Shown here piece after piece: positions 24,201 through 37,093 of a DNA stretch of 64,000 nucleotides. The translations under genes were made by a program, and so were the position numbers. How positions within the stretch are numbered: position 1 is the first letter of the stretch; each line of letters starts with the position of its first letter. The stretch comes from Dipetalonema caudispina (taxonomy: Eukaryota; Nematoda; Chromadorea; Rhabditida; Onchocercidae). The DNA lies in contig JABVXV010000324.1 in NCBI GenBank assembly GCA_013365325.1, positions 1 to 64,000 on the forward strand, read 5' to 3'. The notes under the pieces were generated by a model, which worked only from the letters and a program-made list of their open reading frames with translations, was not told the DNA's origin and searched no databases.

Positions 24201-25948
24201 GATAAATTGTTTAAGGTTACCATTTCTTACTTTTATTAATGTCGATTTTTTAGAATGCTTCCCTTGAAAATTAGTTGTTTCAAAATAGTATGAAAATTTT
24301 GATGGCAGTTTTTATACATCAGTTCCTTAAAACTACAGATCAGTATCAATGATTCTTTTACAGGAATTTTTTATTTGGTTCGTTCAGTTGAAGTTGAAAG
24401 ACACCATACTATGTCCCTATCTGGGTAACACTGTTTCAGTCGAGCAGTTTCAACATTTGTATCCAGATAGCAATGTCCAGAGCGTTTTCAAACTCGCACA
24501 ATTAAACATACAGGCAAAAATTTTACTGCACTCATCGAGAAAGTTTACAGTTGTATGGAGTCTTGTAAATATATGCATAATAAAATAAAAAGTGAAGTGT
24601 GGGATTTTCACTTAGCTTTGAAGTAACCTGTCTGTGAATTGTTGCAGGATCCACTGGAATGGTCGCACAATATTTCGATGTTGGTTTCTGAAAAGTATAT
24701 CGGTGTAATGCGTCGTCAAATGATGTTTGCATTATCGCGCATGAAAGTAGTACCAGACTCATTCTTGGCTATGTTGCAGGAAACATGTACTGATACTGGG
24801 GCGAAGTCATCTTCTGGTTTACCTTTTGTTTGACTTTTCTGTCCTGTAGTTGATGATTCCAGAAGAAATTTTTATATTTTATTTCATTAAGCAAAAGCTT
24901 TTCACCAAACCACATTGACATATACAATTCTATCGGCTTACTATTCCATTTAATATGGTCAACCAGTAGCTGAAGTTTTGTAGTTTTTATCACTAAATTT
25001 TGAATGTCACAGGCTGATGCAGAAGTTTTTGTAGATTCTCTTGCAGAGTTTCAGCAAATCGTAATACTTAATATTTGGCATCTGAAATTTAATAAATGTG
25101 TATGTATTGAAGAAATTGGATACCCACCATCTTCAACATTTGAAGCTAAATAAGATCACTTGCAGATGATACGTCGAAAATCCACGTTGGAGTTTGTCAA
25201 GCGGATCAATGCCTGGATGCTGTAAATCATATATTCGTCAATATTTTAGCATTTTCACCAGCTGTGGAACCATTTGAGAAACGACCACGGCTCGACGACA
25301 CTCTCAATGAATTGCATCGTGTCTACGTAGCTAAGCGACGTACTTGGGAGGGTCGGAGACAGAAACGACGTCAGATAATGCGGGAATATTCTGCACTCTC
25401 AAATGATTCGATAGCCCTGGAGAAAGCAGTAAGTTTTTCCTGCTAGCATTTTAGTATTTCGATGCTCAGATATATCAATTGCACTTCAATTTTCATGTTC
25501 TTTATTGTTTAAACGTTTATCACAAGCTGTTGATATTACCGGAAGATAACTACACATCTAGTGCTGTTTTATTGGGCTATTTCTCTTAATCTATTTCGTT
25601 TTACAGTAACCCCGCATCTTACTCATATCATTCTTTTGTCTTTTGATCGAATCGCTTCTTTTTTCCAATAATTGACTTATTTTTCATTTTTGAATATCTT
25701 TTTAGAGTTATTTTCACAGTTTCTCAATAATTTTTTAGGTTACACAGCAAATCAATCAAACCAGTGAGGGAACATCACTTTGTTTCAAAATCTATGTGAA
25801 ACAGAAAGCTGCGGAATGCTCCCTTGAATTTGTTTTGATCAGTGGATCAGCGATGGAGCTTAATAGTCTCATTCATTTCTTGCAATATTTTATTCCTTCT
25901 CACCTCAACAAGCTTTTATTGTCTCCTTCTGATGTACCTATGGAATGA
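21276..25948 (+). CDS. TUT1/Star-PAP-like terminal nucleotidyltransferase (U6 TUTase/USIP-1 type)
   Basis: RNA 3'-end nucleotidyltransferase of the TUT1 group, which extends U6 snRNA with uridines or polyadenylates selected mRNAs. Thirteen exons: 21276-21461, 21731-21871, 22096-22263, 22467-22592, 22826-22976, 23260-23380, 23514-23679, 24039-24215, 24364-24513, 24648-24827, 25013-25103, 25166-25428, 25739-25948; about 709 aa. A U1-type C2H2 zinc finger uses Cys7/Cys10/His23/His29. An RRM follows at about 46-115 (VFISGLDPEI, YAIVEF). The nucleotidyltransferase core has FGSSSTSLGTKGSDI and catalytic Asp206/Asp208, with the third Asp in HTVDLSV (Asp303). The PAP-associated domain includes FNAYILNLL and LNIQDPLEWSHN. 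This zinc finger, RRM, catalytic core order defines TUT1. Exons 11-12 (25013-25428) are the least certain. Lys/Arg-rich KRRTWEGRRQKRR near 600 may be a nuclear signal. Confidence 0.88.
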
Positions 25949-26345
25949 TTTGCTCGCTTTTAGTTTTCCCATGGCTTACTCAAAAACTAGAAGACTAGAG
26001 TACTAAAAGTTACATATTTTTGTGTTATTTTTGAAAGTAGCAATGCTTAAGAAGTTATGTATTTCTTCTATAGATCTCTGTGTATAATGTTGCTGCTATA
26101 AAAAATTGTGTTCATTTTATGTTTTATATTTATTTCCCTGATAAAACTTTCAAATAACGCCTTTTCCTGCTTGCACATTACTTACTGCAGAGGTTTCTCA
26201 GAATATCTCGGTTTGTAAAGCTTTTTTGGATCTCTTCATAAATTTTCGCAAAAAAAAATAACTTTATGATATTTATTAGGTTGAATTGCACGGTGTTTAT
26301 TCTGTTGTGGTGTGTTGAGTTAAAGTAAGTTTCGGGCGGTCCAAG
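25949..26345 (+). other. Intergenic spacer between TUT1-like and ELP3
   Basis: 398-base gap between stop and next start on the same strand. No TTTCAG acceptor directly precedes the ELP3 ATG; the 5' UTR reads GGGCGGTCCAAG before it. ELP3 may therefore have its own promoter here. Confidence 0.5.
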
Positions 26346-29300
26346 ATGACTGCAGGAGTGATATCTCAAGAGGAGGCTACAAAAGCGGTGAATGAGATTA
26401 TTGCTCGCTTAATCAAAGCTCATCGAGAAGGGAAAGATGTCGATTTGAATCGTCTTAAAAGCAAAGTCTCATCAATTTATGCATTAAGTCGTCAGCCGAA
26501 ACTAGTCGATATCATTGCTGCAGTACCTGCGGAACATAGGGTATGCAATGTTCCTTCTTAAATTCTTGTGAAGATTTACAAACGTATATGTTTGAAACCT
26601 CTAGCCAGTTTCTTACCAAAAATTCATATCCCTCCACTGTTGATAAATTCCCAATCAGATTTAATAAATCTTCAATTCTTGAACTTTTCGTGTTGACAGA
26701 TGAATAATTACCTCAGACATTCTCATATGTTGTATGATTGGATCCTAATTTTCATGATTTATTAATAATACCACTCTTTAGTTTGACAGATGCTTCATAC
26801 ACAAATTTGCAGAATTGGCTAGTGCCGAAACTGAAAGCGAAGCCAATTCGAACAGCTAGTGGTATTGCTATTATTGCCGTTATGTGTAAACCTCATCGCT
26901 GTCCTCATATCAATTTTACAGGTAGGTTTTCAAAGATCCTAATCTTAAACATCACGATTCAAACTTAGAGGAATGGTTTCATGATTATGATAGGTGTATT
27001 GTGGTAAGGGTATATCTGCGTGAATTTGAATGGATTTTTTATTATCAAATGAATCTTCTAAATATTGAAGTAATTAAGTAATCAATATTTGGTTGTACTA
27101 GATTTTTCTGTCTTTTAGGCCAGTCATTCTTGAGATTATATTATTATGGTTTAGAAAAAAATTAAATCAACTTGAATTAAGAAATTTCCATATAAATGCC
27201 TGCATTCGTCTGAATCTCTTCAGTTACTCTTCCCTATGAACCTTCTTAGATACAGCCAATTTTGATGAATACATATGCATATCTCATTTTGGTTTTAGGG
27301 TTGAATTACCTGAAACAAGCCAGCCTATTTGTGTTATTTTAAAATATTTACAAACATTTCGTGATTAATTGGTTGTAACATGCAGGTAATATCTGTGTAT
27401 ACTGTCCTGGCGGACCAGATTCTGACTTCGAATACAGTACTCAGTCTTACACGGGTTACGAACCAACTTCGATGCGAGCAATCCGTGCCCGTTATAATCC
27501 ATTTTTACAGGCAAGAAGTCGTGTAACGCAGCTTATGCAGCTTGGACATAATGTTGATAAAGTTTGTTCATTTGTTTTAGCTGACTTTTGATAATCTGGG
27601 AAGAAATGACATGAACTGGTAGCTTAAGAGGTATTTAAAATGAAGTTTTTGTGGATTTAAAAGTTAATGGAATAGGTGAATTAAAGGTTAAAATTTGATA
27701 GCTGTACAGAAAATGGATGAGAAAAAATGCTGAATTCATTGTATATGTAATTCTGAGTTCGAAATTATTATCAATCTATTACTTTCGTCTCGAAATTCTA
27801 TTGCGGTTTCTGACAAATTTTTTCGGTCTCGATTTTCTTAATATTTGTTACGAAGTACAATAAGGTATCAGAAAATAAGGTATTTAAACTAACTATTCAT
27901 TTGAGAGTTCTGTAATTCGATGTTTTTTGAGGTGGAATTCATAGTGATGGGAGGTACTTTCATGTCACTGTCAGATGATTATCGGGATTATTTCATTCGA
28001 AATCTTCACGACGCATTGACTGGTCACACTAGTAGCAGTGTGTCTGAGGTTATTTTATTTTTAATATTTATTCTTTTAAATTAACTATTCATTTGAGAGC
28101 CATAGCTATCATAATATGGAAGGTGAGTGCCGAAATCGTCACGTTTTCACTTAATCTTTTTCATCTTGAACCAAAAACGATGGAATGAGTTCGGATTCAT
28201 TTGTAGCTATTTTGTATTAAATGAAGTTGTAATAATCATATATATTTAAAACAACAGGCAGTAGAATTCAGTGAACGAAGCCGAGTGAAATGTATTGGCA
28301 TAACGATCGAAACGAGACCTGATTACTGTTTACCGAAACATTTAGATGAAATGTTAAGTTATGGTTGTACAAGGCTAGAAATTGGTGTTCAGTCAGTATA
28401 CGAAGATGTTGCCAGGGACACGAACAGAGGCCATACTGTGTGTTTCCTTTATTGGTTTATTTCATGTTATTCGCGAAATTTATCCTCATGAAACAACGTG
28501 TAAAAACTAAAATTTGAGAATGAAAAATTGTAAGGACAGTAAATATTTTGATAGCATGCCTTTAACCGTTATGCTGAATTATGTCGTATTTATGCAACAG
28601 GAGAAAAAGATCTGGTACGGCTTGTAATGCGGAGAGAAATAGAATCAATTTTTTTCCTTACAATTGACATTTTTTGTATCGTCTGAATTCATATACTTAG
28701 AAATGTTAGAGGCACATTCAGTATTTAATATCAGTCTAAATCTGTTCCTTTTTATCCACGTTTTGTAGACTAAATCGATTTTTGATTATCGATAAAAATA
28801 TTGCTGGTAGTACTTACCATTCATATTCATTTGAAATGCAAATTTGTGCTAGAAAAATTATTTACTCTGTTGATGAGCCAATACTAAAAAAGTGAAACTC
28901 TTTTTCATAATAATTGATTAAAATGCTCCGGAATTCTTGATTTATAATCAATCATTGTAGGTGAAAGCAGTATGTGAATGTTTTGAAATGGCAAAAGATA
29001 CGGGTTATAAAGTGGTAATACACATGATGCCCAATCTTCCTAATGTTGGAATTGAACGCGACATGGAACAATTTATCGAACTTTTTGAAAATCCAGAATT
29101 TCGACCAGATGGCCTCAAATTATATCCGACATTGGTCATTCGTGGCACTGGATTATATGAATTATGGAGCACGGGACGTTATAAAAGTTATCCACCAGAG
29201 GTTCTGCTGCTACAACAATTCCATAATTTAATCTAAGTCACTGGATTTATCGTCATTCTTTTCACATTCCTTGTCGCAACAGAACGTCGGCCATCCATAG

Positions 29301-32300
29301 CAAATGTCAAAAGTTTCATTTAATCCATTTCTTGTAAGAGCATATGGCATCTGATAAGTTTGACTTGCTTAAAGCTTATTAAGGTTTTAAAATGTAATTC
29401 TGTTATGTTTCTATAAGATTCTTCAGCTTTTGCTGAAGTTCATAAAGATGTTGCAGGCCATGAGTTTCGTTAAAATCCAGTTAATTCCAAAAGTTTCTCA
29501 AATGGACTTTTAGATGCATGACATTTTTAAGGTTTTGGTGGATTTGACGGCCCGTATTCTGGCTTTGGTTCCTCCATGGACTCGTGTTTATCGTGTCCAA
29601 CGTGATATACCAATGCCGCTTGTGAGTAGTGGAGTACAGTATGGAAATCTTCGTGAACATGCTCTTGCACGTATGAAACAGCTTGGTACTTCTTGTCGGG
29701 ATGTTAGAACACGTGAAGTTGGAATTCAGGTGTCATTCTGAATCAGTATTTGAATTGTTCATTCTTCAAATTGAAATGATGAGTCACTTAAAAATCAAAG
29801 ATTGGATCCTAGAACACGCTATGATTTTAGACGTGCTCCTAAAATCGATTTGTTGAGCGAATTAGAACTGATTTACTGGAAAATAAGTGGAATAGATTAT
29901 TTTATGTTTTTCATTTGCTGATAAATAAGATCGTTATTGTATTGTTTCTTGCTGTATTGCTTGTATTTTGTCCCAGATCGCTCCAAAAATTTAATGTTAA
30001 AAGGATTCGAAGAATTTTTGCAAAATGCGGACATTGCTTATTTTCATTTTTCTTAATAATAAATCTGCATATAAAAATAAATCTTTAGGAAATGTTTCAT
30101 TATGTTAGAATTTTAGGAGATACATAACAAAGTTCGTCCCTATCAAATTGAGCTGATTCGTAGGGACTATGTCGCTAATGGAGGATGGGAGACGTTCCTT
30201 TCTTACGAGGATCCGGAACAGGTTTTTTTTATTGAAATGTCGACAAATCAACCAGATATTCATTCCCTGGCAATTAATCAGTAACCATTCATTTCTGTAT
30301 ATCGTTTTGTTGGAAATATCGCTTCTTTCAGGATATTTTGGTTGGCCTGTTAAGATTACGAAAATGTGCCGACAAAGTTCATCGTTCGGAGCTGAAGGTA
30401 TCGTTTTTGAATGAACAAAATATGTAGACTACAAATTAGAATCGCGCTATTGTAATCTGAAATTATTTTAAAAGAATACTATTATTTAGCGAATTTTAGC
30501 TTTTCTGAAATCTTTTATTATCCATCTTATTGTTTTGCTTTATATCATAGTAGTATCATAGTACTTTATTATATATCATAAGGTGTAAAGATGAAGCGTC
30601 CATCTAAAGCAGTAATGAAAGTCTAAATTAACTCTTCGATTAACTAGAATTTAACTGCTACAAGTCCGTTTACTTAAGTCACTTTATATTCGCAAGTGGT
30701 CTTTTGCAAATATTCGTTCCTTTCTGAATATTCGGTCACCTCGTCAAAATAGAATTTGAGCTTTCTCTAAAAAGTACCTTCCGAAATTACGTAAATTTTG
30801 GATAATTGACAAATTCTAGAAAATGTACTCGAACATAACTTATCTTTTCGTAGAGAGATTTGGAATATGAGGAAATAATTTTTAAAGAAAGCGAGAAGAT
30901 CTGATGAAGTATTTAGTTGTTCCCTTTATGGTTTTGTGAGTCAGCTTGCGAACAAGGGAAACTGGCCTCTGCATTGCAAATGCAGGTTCTAAGAAAAATT
31001 TTTAAACAGTTCTTGATGATGGTGATTTTGGCGGATTGAAAATTAGGAACTGAAGAACGAGTTTGGGATCACTGCTATATGACTGCAAAAAGTGTTCCTT
31101 ATGTATGAATGAAACTTTCTTCAAAGATAACTAAAAGACATTTATATTTTCAATAGAGGGAGAAAGGAAAGCGGAGGAATCGGGTAAATAAGAAAAGAAA
31201 ATGACACTCGCAGTTGAAAGAAAGGAATCTACTTATTGATGTTTTTTCATAAGGAGAATTTGATTTTTTTCGCTGAAATAGAGAATTTTCTCGTTGCATG
31301 GTGAATTCAGAGAATTTTATGTAACAATTCTTATTCAATTCTTTTCCTCATCTTCCAGTCTTTACTTACAACTTTTACAGAAATTTTTAAGGTTAATTTA
31401 TCTTAAATTTTGGAAATTGTTAGATTTGTTACGATGGTGTTAATCCATCACTACCATTATTCCGTTATTCTATATTCTGTGCCTCTTCTGTTGGTAATGT
31501 AGTTGCAAACAGGGCAAATTATCTTTCGAAAGAATTTTAAGATAATAGCCATTCAAATGTATCTTTTAATACACTTTTCGCCAGCAAAGATTTAGAGGTG
31601 TCCGCTCAACTTATTTCATATCATTAAGATTTATATCATGTCGTTTTTCGATAATCACTAATTGTTGCCATTATTATGATGTGATAAAATGTCGTGGAAT
31701 CACGTTTTGTGAAAGAGGATGATTTAGATGATTTATAGTATTGTCTACATAAATTACTCAGGAGATTAGTTTTTGTTTAAAATTTAATAAGAGAATTCAG
31801 CAGATTCACTAGGATTTCAGCACTGCACTTTTGTATCTGAACATGTAGAGTTTTTTTTTTTTTTTTTTAATTTTAAAACTCATAACCAAACAAATTCTAT
31901 TTTGTATTGTTTTTACCTATTTTAATTCATGATAAATCTGGAAGTTGTTTAGTAGCTAATGAATTATTCGTTAGATACAGATTTTCTTTCAGAATTTTTT
32001 TAGGAATGAATCACTTGCAGGGTGGTGTATCGATCGTTCGTGAGCTTCATGTTTATGGTTCGGTAGTGCCGGTATCGGCCCGAGATCCATCGAAATTCCA
32101 GCATCAAGGATTTGGGCAACTGCTAATGGAAGAAGCAGAACGAATTGCCAAAAATGAACATTATAGCAAAAAATTAGCAGTCATTTCTGGTGTGGGTACA
32201 AGGAATTATTATCGGTTAGTTTTTTCAATTCTATTTCTGGGGTATTTTAAAAGTATTTGGAGTCTTTTAGATCATTCATTATAAGGAATATTCATTATGA

Positions 32301-33962
32301 ATCTTTGTTAGTCCCTGAATTTATCTGTTTCGTACTACTGATGAACAACAACTTAGTAAAGGAAGAAAACATTGCACAAAATGAAAGATGAAAATTTAAT
32401 TCATTTGATATGGAAAATCAGCAAGACCCTGAAAAGAGGACTATTGTATATAAAGCAAATTTAATTTTTTTTTCAATTCTTTGTGTTTTTCTGTAAGGAA
32501 ATTAACCGTACGGGATGCAGTTTTGTTGCATTTTTAAAATTGAAGAGTTCGGAAATGTGGACTTCTGTTTTTATTGCTCCTTAACCTATTTTTTTCGTCT
32601 TATTATTAAAGTCCAGGCATCAAAAATTTAGAAACCTTTCATTTTCGGTATGTAAATACTAAGGTGCACATTCTTTCTTTTCACTCTGTCGTTTCTCGTG
32701 TTTCTGTTAGAAATCTTAGTAACTGATTCCAGATTGAATGAAAATGTTAGAAGTCAGAATTGTGAGTAATTTTTCTTTAAGAAAGTTAATTATCGATCCG
32801 GTTGGATTTCTAAGAAATCAGAAAGAGCAGTGCAAAATTTGGAAGTTAGAATGGAACTGTTGGTATGGGGAGAATGACTAGGGGAAGATACCTGAAGAGT
32901 TTTCAAGGCTTTGTAAAGGTTTTTACTGTCAGGCGTTTTCGTTTTTTTCCGTAAATCTTTTCAGGTTTACCTCGTAAAAGAAAGGAAGCTTAAATTCCTT
33001 GAAGACATTTCATTGCACTATGTATTTTTCTTGTTTTTATTCTCTGTTAATCTCTACCTTATCATGCACAGAAGTTTTAAACTGTATTTTGCCTTGGGCA
33101 ATCATTTTATCAGAACTATAGTTAGTTTTAACCCTCTTGTTATATTTATCAAAGCTATTTTGTCAGTGTTTTTATCTTATTTCCATTCTTCTTCTGTAGT
33201 TCTCTGCTTTGGATATATTGAAATCTTTGAGTAAAAAAATTTGGTTGCACTTCTTAAAATTAATTTTTTCACGACATCTACTAATACGAAGCTTACAAAA
33301 AGTATATGAATTTTGAAATTACCGTATATCTTCCGTAATCATCCTTAAGTAGTGTAGGCAAGAGCGATCCTCGAGCATCTCGATTCCACAAATCATGAAT
33401 ATTGTTATTTAGCTGAAAATTATTTCTCTAGCCAGATTAGATATAATAATTGTTATTTATAATTGTTTGCCATTCTGCTGACTAGAGGTTGTAAACCAGA
33501 GTTTTAATATCTTTTACTCTACTCCTAACACAAGATTTAATCGTCAGCTAAACGTTCTTGTCATCTTTTTTATAACTTTACCTGTTATTTCTACAGAGCT
33601 TAGATCTTTAGGCCAAAAATTCGTGATAATCATCAATCTCATTCAAAAACGAAGTATTCGGCTAGATAATTTGTTTAAGTCCGTTCAGTTATTGTTTGTT
33701 TGTAAAGTTTCTTAAGTTATATTGTTAAATTTTTTTGAAGGAAATTCTGGAACTAAAGTATATCCATTTTAAGCATCAAAATTTCTTTTTTGATAGGGAT
33801 TCACCGGGTTTTAGTTCTTATTTAGTTAAGTGGTTTATCACAATTTGACAGTCATCCTCCATTGTTTGTTCTTAAATTTCTCTTGATAGAAAATTATGAC
33901 ATTTTATTTCCAGAAAAATGGGATACGAACTGGATGGTCCTTATATGTCGAAATCACTATAA
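26346..33962 (+). CDS. ELP3: Elongator complex catalytic subunit Elp3 (radical SAM tRNA acetyltransferase)
   Basis: Catalytic subunit of Elongator, which adds the carboxymethyl precursor to wobble uridine-34 of tRNAs. Eleven exons join without phase conflict: 26346-26540, 26813-26921, 27386-27561, 27932-28048, 28258-28437, 28961-29200, 29532-29729, 30117-30221, 30332-30397, 32021-32214, 33914-33962; total 542 aa, close to human ELP3 (547). The radical-SAM cluster motif CX9CX2C is intact at Cys95/Cys105/Cys108 in [19 protein letters not shown]. Highly conserved stretches include [31 protein letters not shown] and [10 protein letters not shown]. The GNAT acetyltransferase domain fills the end, with the acetyl-CoA loop [13 protein letters not shown] at about 490-502 and [17 protein letters not shown]. 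The first seven introns are 180-530 bases, but introns 9 and 10 are about 1.6 and 1.7 kb. AATAAA at 34276-34281 is a likely polyadenylation signal. Confidence 0.97.
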
Positions 33963-36535
33963 TATCTTTGGTAGCCTTTGATCTGGTATCCTAAATATCA
34001 CTAGTACGGTTTATGTTTATGGATATTATTTCCGATGTAGTTGCAATTTTCCGAAGTTATTTTTGCCAAACTTCTGAAGAATTTAATTCGTGCTCTAAAT
34101 ATGTATTAATATGTTCCGTTGTGTTTTGTTATTTTAACAATTAATTTGATTCTTGCTACTGTTCTGTTATCGTGCTATACTCAGAGGTACTTAAGATTCG
34201 ATGGATTTTGTGTACTGAAGTTCACCGGTTTCATATTATAATATCTTGCTGTTCAAGTGCAATTCATTGTCTATTAATAAAAGATTCTGGAATTGGAAAT
34301 CAAGCGTTGGGGAGCTCAAAGTCGTTGGTGTGAATATCAGAAGGTTTAGGTTATATATCGTGTCAAGCTGATGAATTACAAGGAAGGCCTGAACTTCTGA
34401 GTAAGAAATAATAATTGGAACATCTATGCTCTATATCTCAGTAAATATCCGTCCTAAAACTGCTTCATTTCAAAACTTCGTTCGAAACAGTATGATAATA
34501 CTAAGCGACGGGAGTGAGCAAATCATGCTAGGGATTTTTGATCATTTGTTTCCGGAAAACAGGAATCATGCAGACTGTAAAATCAGTGTAGTACAATGTA
34601 AATTTAACGTGTGGCGCGTGCAGTACAAGATCACAAAGCAAAGAAGCAGATTACTTATAATCTAATTGTATACTTCCCTGACGAATTTATATACTAATTA
34701 AGATCTTTGTGCTTTTAACGAAATGATCAGAAATGTGCTGCATTTTGCGGACAACTTGTCGAAATTAATTTTTGTTTAGAATGACATCAGTGACCAGAGC
34801 GTTGATATGAATATTTTGAAATTTAAATATGATTGCAATTTTAGCATGAAATAATTGAAGATAACTGGTGATGGTTACCCATTTATCGGTTTCTGGTTAG
34901 AAATCTTTGCAGAGTAGTTCCTTACCTTAGGCAATATCCTGGCTAATATATACATGAAATTGACATCATATAGGAGGTACGGAAAGCTTGGGATCTCATA
35001 GTGAAAATTTTGAGAAAATTATCGAAGTATTTGAAAAAAATATATATAATTCCATTTTTTGTTTAGATATCTTAAATCGAATCACACTTTATAGAAAAGT
35101 TTATGTCAATTTAGAGTTCACGACTAGCATAGATGACTCATCACTTTCCAGATATTGACTTCTAACAAAATGACAATACATAGCTGTATAAGGAGAAGCA
35201 TTAATTTGGTCGAAACAGATTCATAAAATATTTAATGTAAGAAGTGAACTCTTATAGAAGTGATCGAATGGTGACCCACTTAATATGAAAGTAACATGAC
35301 CTTTAACTCAGTGGATATTCGTGCCAACGGCAGAAGTGGTGTGGATAAAGTACAGTTTCGCTTTTTCAGGTTTTTCTTTTTGAGAGTTTGTAATTCTTCA
35401 AGTTTCAAGCATTTATTTAAGTTTTTCTAGTTGAAATATAACAATCATTTTCTGCTATCAATTCCGAGTACCAATTTTGCTCATGTTGAAAAAGCGTCAA
35501 CTCAAACCACTATTGAAATGCAAGAATCTAGGACTGATTAATCCAGAAAACTACTTCTCATGTTAAATTCTAGTTTGAAATCCTCTCTTAATAATTTCTC
35601 TTAATATTGTTTTGGAAGGTAAATATGAATTTAAGACAAATTATATCTAACAAGGAAAGTTGTAATTATTACATTTCGCTGCATCATAATATGTGATATA
35701 TGGAAAGATAGATGAATCAAATGAAATTATGAAAAGTTTGTCATACCTCAAGAAAGAGTGGTTGTATTGAAAATTCACCAAAAGTTTTATTCTTAACTAT
35801 GCATAAATTTAGCTAAAATTGAACCTTTACAATAACGAAGAAATTGAGAATTAGGTAGCTAATCCTTAATTCTTTCTCTTCACGTTTTTAACTTCACAAC
35901 TAATGCTAGGCATAACATGTCAGGGACCTCTGACAATACCTGTTAAGCTGGAAAACACTGATAGTATCGAGGAAAACCTCGATCAATACAGGGGAAATTA
36001 ATTAACTTTTAATATAAAAACACGACTCTTAATTTATTCATAGACTTGTTTACACTTCGTCAATCTTATTCGTTTGACCCTCAAATTCTAATATTAAGAC
36101 ATTAACAACTGTCATCTCGTTGACTTGCTTTCCATTTGACCTTATTGGTAATTTCGCATGCAAGTACCAGTAACAATATCGTCGTTAGAAATTATGGAGA
36201 AATTGTAACAATGACCTCATCTACTTATCACGACACCTTTTATCACATTTTTTCTTCCTCTATTCCAACCACTGTACTACTGTTTTATCTTTGTTCAATT
36301 TGCTTGACAGTTGCTTTGCATCTCTTATAGTTTCCGCTAATTATCACTTCTCCTCTTTAATCTTTTATCATCTCTATCCCCCTTGTGTATCGTTTTTTAC
36401 TGCAAATTATATCGACAACAGAATATGGTAATCTACCATATATAGAGAGGGCTTGCTTTCGGATACTGTACTCCAGCAGATAATTTCATTTCTGTCATCC
36501 TATATATCCAATCATTTTGGAGATCTTTTATCCAT

Positions 36536-36832
36536 CTATGGTATTTGGCCCATGTTTTGTTTCTTAACTGTATTATAATTTATTGTATTGCTAAGACTGT
36601 GGAAAAATGATGGATAAGAAGGAGCATAGAATGCACTGCTTAACATTATTGACAGCTGATTAAGAGGATTACGGTTAGCATCTGACAATGATAGTGTATT
36701 CTGCATATAATTTCCATGATGAAAAAGATTCACATTGGGATAGACATTCGCCCAATCTTAAGTCTAGGATTGCTAGGATTGTATTGAATCGGATCCTCGT
36801 AGTCTTCCAATTGCTCAGAAGTAACATTAATT
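36536..36832 (-). pseudogene. Minus-strand ORF pair in two frames: possible decayed gene or small exon
   Basis: Family not recognised. Read on the minus strand, one frame gives EQLEDYEDPIQYNPSNPRLK and stops at about 36744. The next frame opens just before that stop and continues as YPNVNLFHHGNYMQNTLSLS down to a stop at 36536. Both halves have protein-like composition, and joining them needs a one-base shift or a small intron. An acceptor-like TTCTGAG precedes the first half. This could be a broken gene, or a terminal exon with an unseen splice. No other exon of it was found. Confidence 0.3.
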
Positions 36833-37039
36833 TAGAGTTTCTATAGCCTTACAAATTGAAAAGAAAATTATTTATTAGTTATTCAAAGCATAGTTCGGAA
36901 TTCAAATGCTTATAAGGAAAATATTATTGAATTACTACAATTATGTGTGAATTAGTGGGAAGAAAAGAAGAAATTAGCGAACTTTGACGTAGTATGACAA
37001 CAGCAGAAAGAAATGCAAATATATGCAGAAATGGCCATT

Positions 37040-37093
37040 TAAAAAACTAATATTTTTATATTAGTAAAAACTAATATTTTTTTATTAGTTTTT
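37040..37093. repeat. AT-rich inverted and direct repeats (AAAAACTAATA / TATTAGTTTTT)
   Basis: AAAAACTAATATTTT occurs twice in direct order. Each copy is also matched by ATTAGT or ATTAGTTTTT in inverted order, so two alternative hairpins can form. Confidence 0.7.
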
